Assembly (NCBI GenBank): GCA_029556615.1
Contig: JAKQDD010000148.1
Location: 1 to 58,667 of the forward strand
From: Verrucomicrobiota bacterium
Lineage (GTDB): Bacteria; Verrucomicrobiota; Verrucomicrobiia; Limisphaerales; J093
Direction of reading: 5' to 3'
Length of the DNA stretch: 58,667 nt
The position numbers and the translations under genes are program-made. This document shows, in pieces, positions 58,564-58,667 of the stretch. The first letter of the stretch is position 1. The number at the start of each line of letters is the position of its first letter. The notes under the pieces are model-generated. The model searched no databases, was not told where the DNA came from, and was given only the letters and a program-made list of their open reading frames with translations.

Positions 58564-58667
58564 CTAAAACCCGAATCTGGTAGCCGCCGTTGCCGCCCCG
58601 ACGGACGTTTGCTGTGCTTTCAGCTGATCGCAGACGGCTTCACGTTGGCGTTTTGCGTACGGGTCAA
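58564..58667 (-). CDS. Possible C-terminal fragment of a gene cut by the window edge
   Basis: A minus-strand frame is open from the right edge to a TAG at 58566-58564. It encodes 34 residues starting DPYAKRQREAVCDQLKAQQT and ending AATRFGF. The charged helix-like composition is plausible for a real protein end, but there is no motif to identify it and the frame is short. Confidence 0.3.
   Translation of the reverse strand, partial: DPYAKRQREAVCDQLKAQQTSVGAATAATRFGF

Noticed and set aside
1..58667. tRNA, rRNA or riboswitch genes
   Set aside because: No conserved RNA sequence or cloverleaf was recognised by eye; a covariance-model scan would be needed to exclude small ones.

Overview
The window (58.7 kb, GC-rich) looks like a chromosome segment of a Verrucomicrobiota bacterium, most likely of the Pedosphaera/Limisphaera type. 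That placement is inferred from gene style only: very large secreted Ig/RCC1 and lamin-tail/CotH proteins, a PEP-CTERM protein, a pseudopilin-like protein with an H-X9-DG motif, LptD (so a Gram-negative envelope), and many secreted glycoside hydrolases. No rRNA or tRNA gene was seen that could settle it.

Layout. 0.7-18.4 kb is mostly housekeeping: a DUF2007 protein, a GlcD-type FAD oxidase, RdgB, a YihY/BrkB membrane protein, a NYN/OST-HTH nuclease-like protein, LptD, a 1656-residue CotH/lamin-tail protein, an ABC-2 type permease, succinyl-CoA ligase (sucC-sucD), and a YggT-YggU pair. 18.5-28.2 kb holds a GH127 beta-L-arabinofuranosidase, a three-gene MacB-like export operon (adaptor, permease, ATPase), an OPT-family transporter, the pseudopilin-like protein and a small DUF4160 protein. 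28.3-41 kb is dominated by secreted proteins on the minus strand: a giant RCC1/Ig mosaic, a C39-like peptidase protein and a PEP-CTERM protein. 41.2-54 kb carries a PQQ-type beta-propeller protein, a GH2-glutaminase fusion, two unrecognised secreted proteins and a repetitive protein made of a jelly-roll-like unit plus thrombospondin-3 segments. 54.3-58.2 kb is a tightly coupled minus-strand operon (Gfo/Idh/MocA oxidoreductase, TIM-barrel hydrolase-like protein, pectate-lyase-fold protein), probably for polysaccharide breakdown.

The most unusual content lies between the genes. A dispersed non-coding element, 181 bp when complete and bounded by CTAG-like tetramers, occurs about nine times whole or in pieces. 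It contains two nested pairs of inverted repeats and repeatedly abuts or supplies stop codons. Two further dispersed repeat families (about 117 bp and about 95-100 bp) are present. A separate 273-bp MITE-like element with terminal inverted repeats and a 3-bp TCA duplication sits in frame inside the signal-peptide region of the giant RCC1/Ig gene; removing it on paper restores a classic signal peptide. A 3' remnant of a UDP-glucuronate decarboxylase-like gene lies at 40.1-40.3 kb. Several genes have a plausible promoter ending only a few bases before the start codon, suggesting very short leaders.
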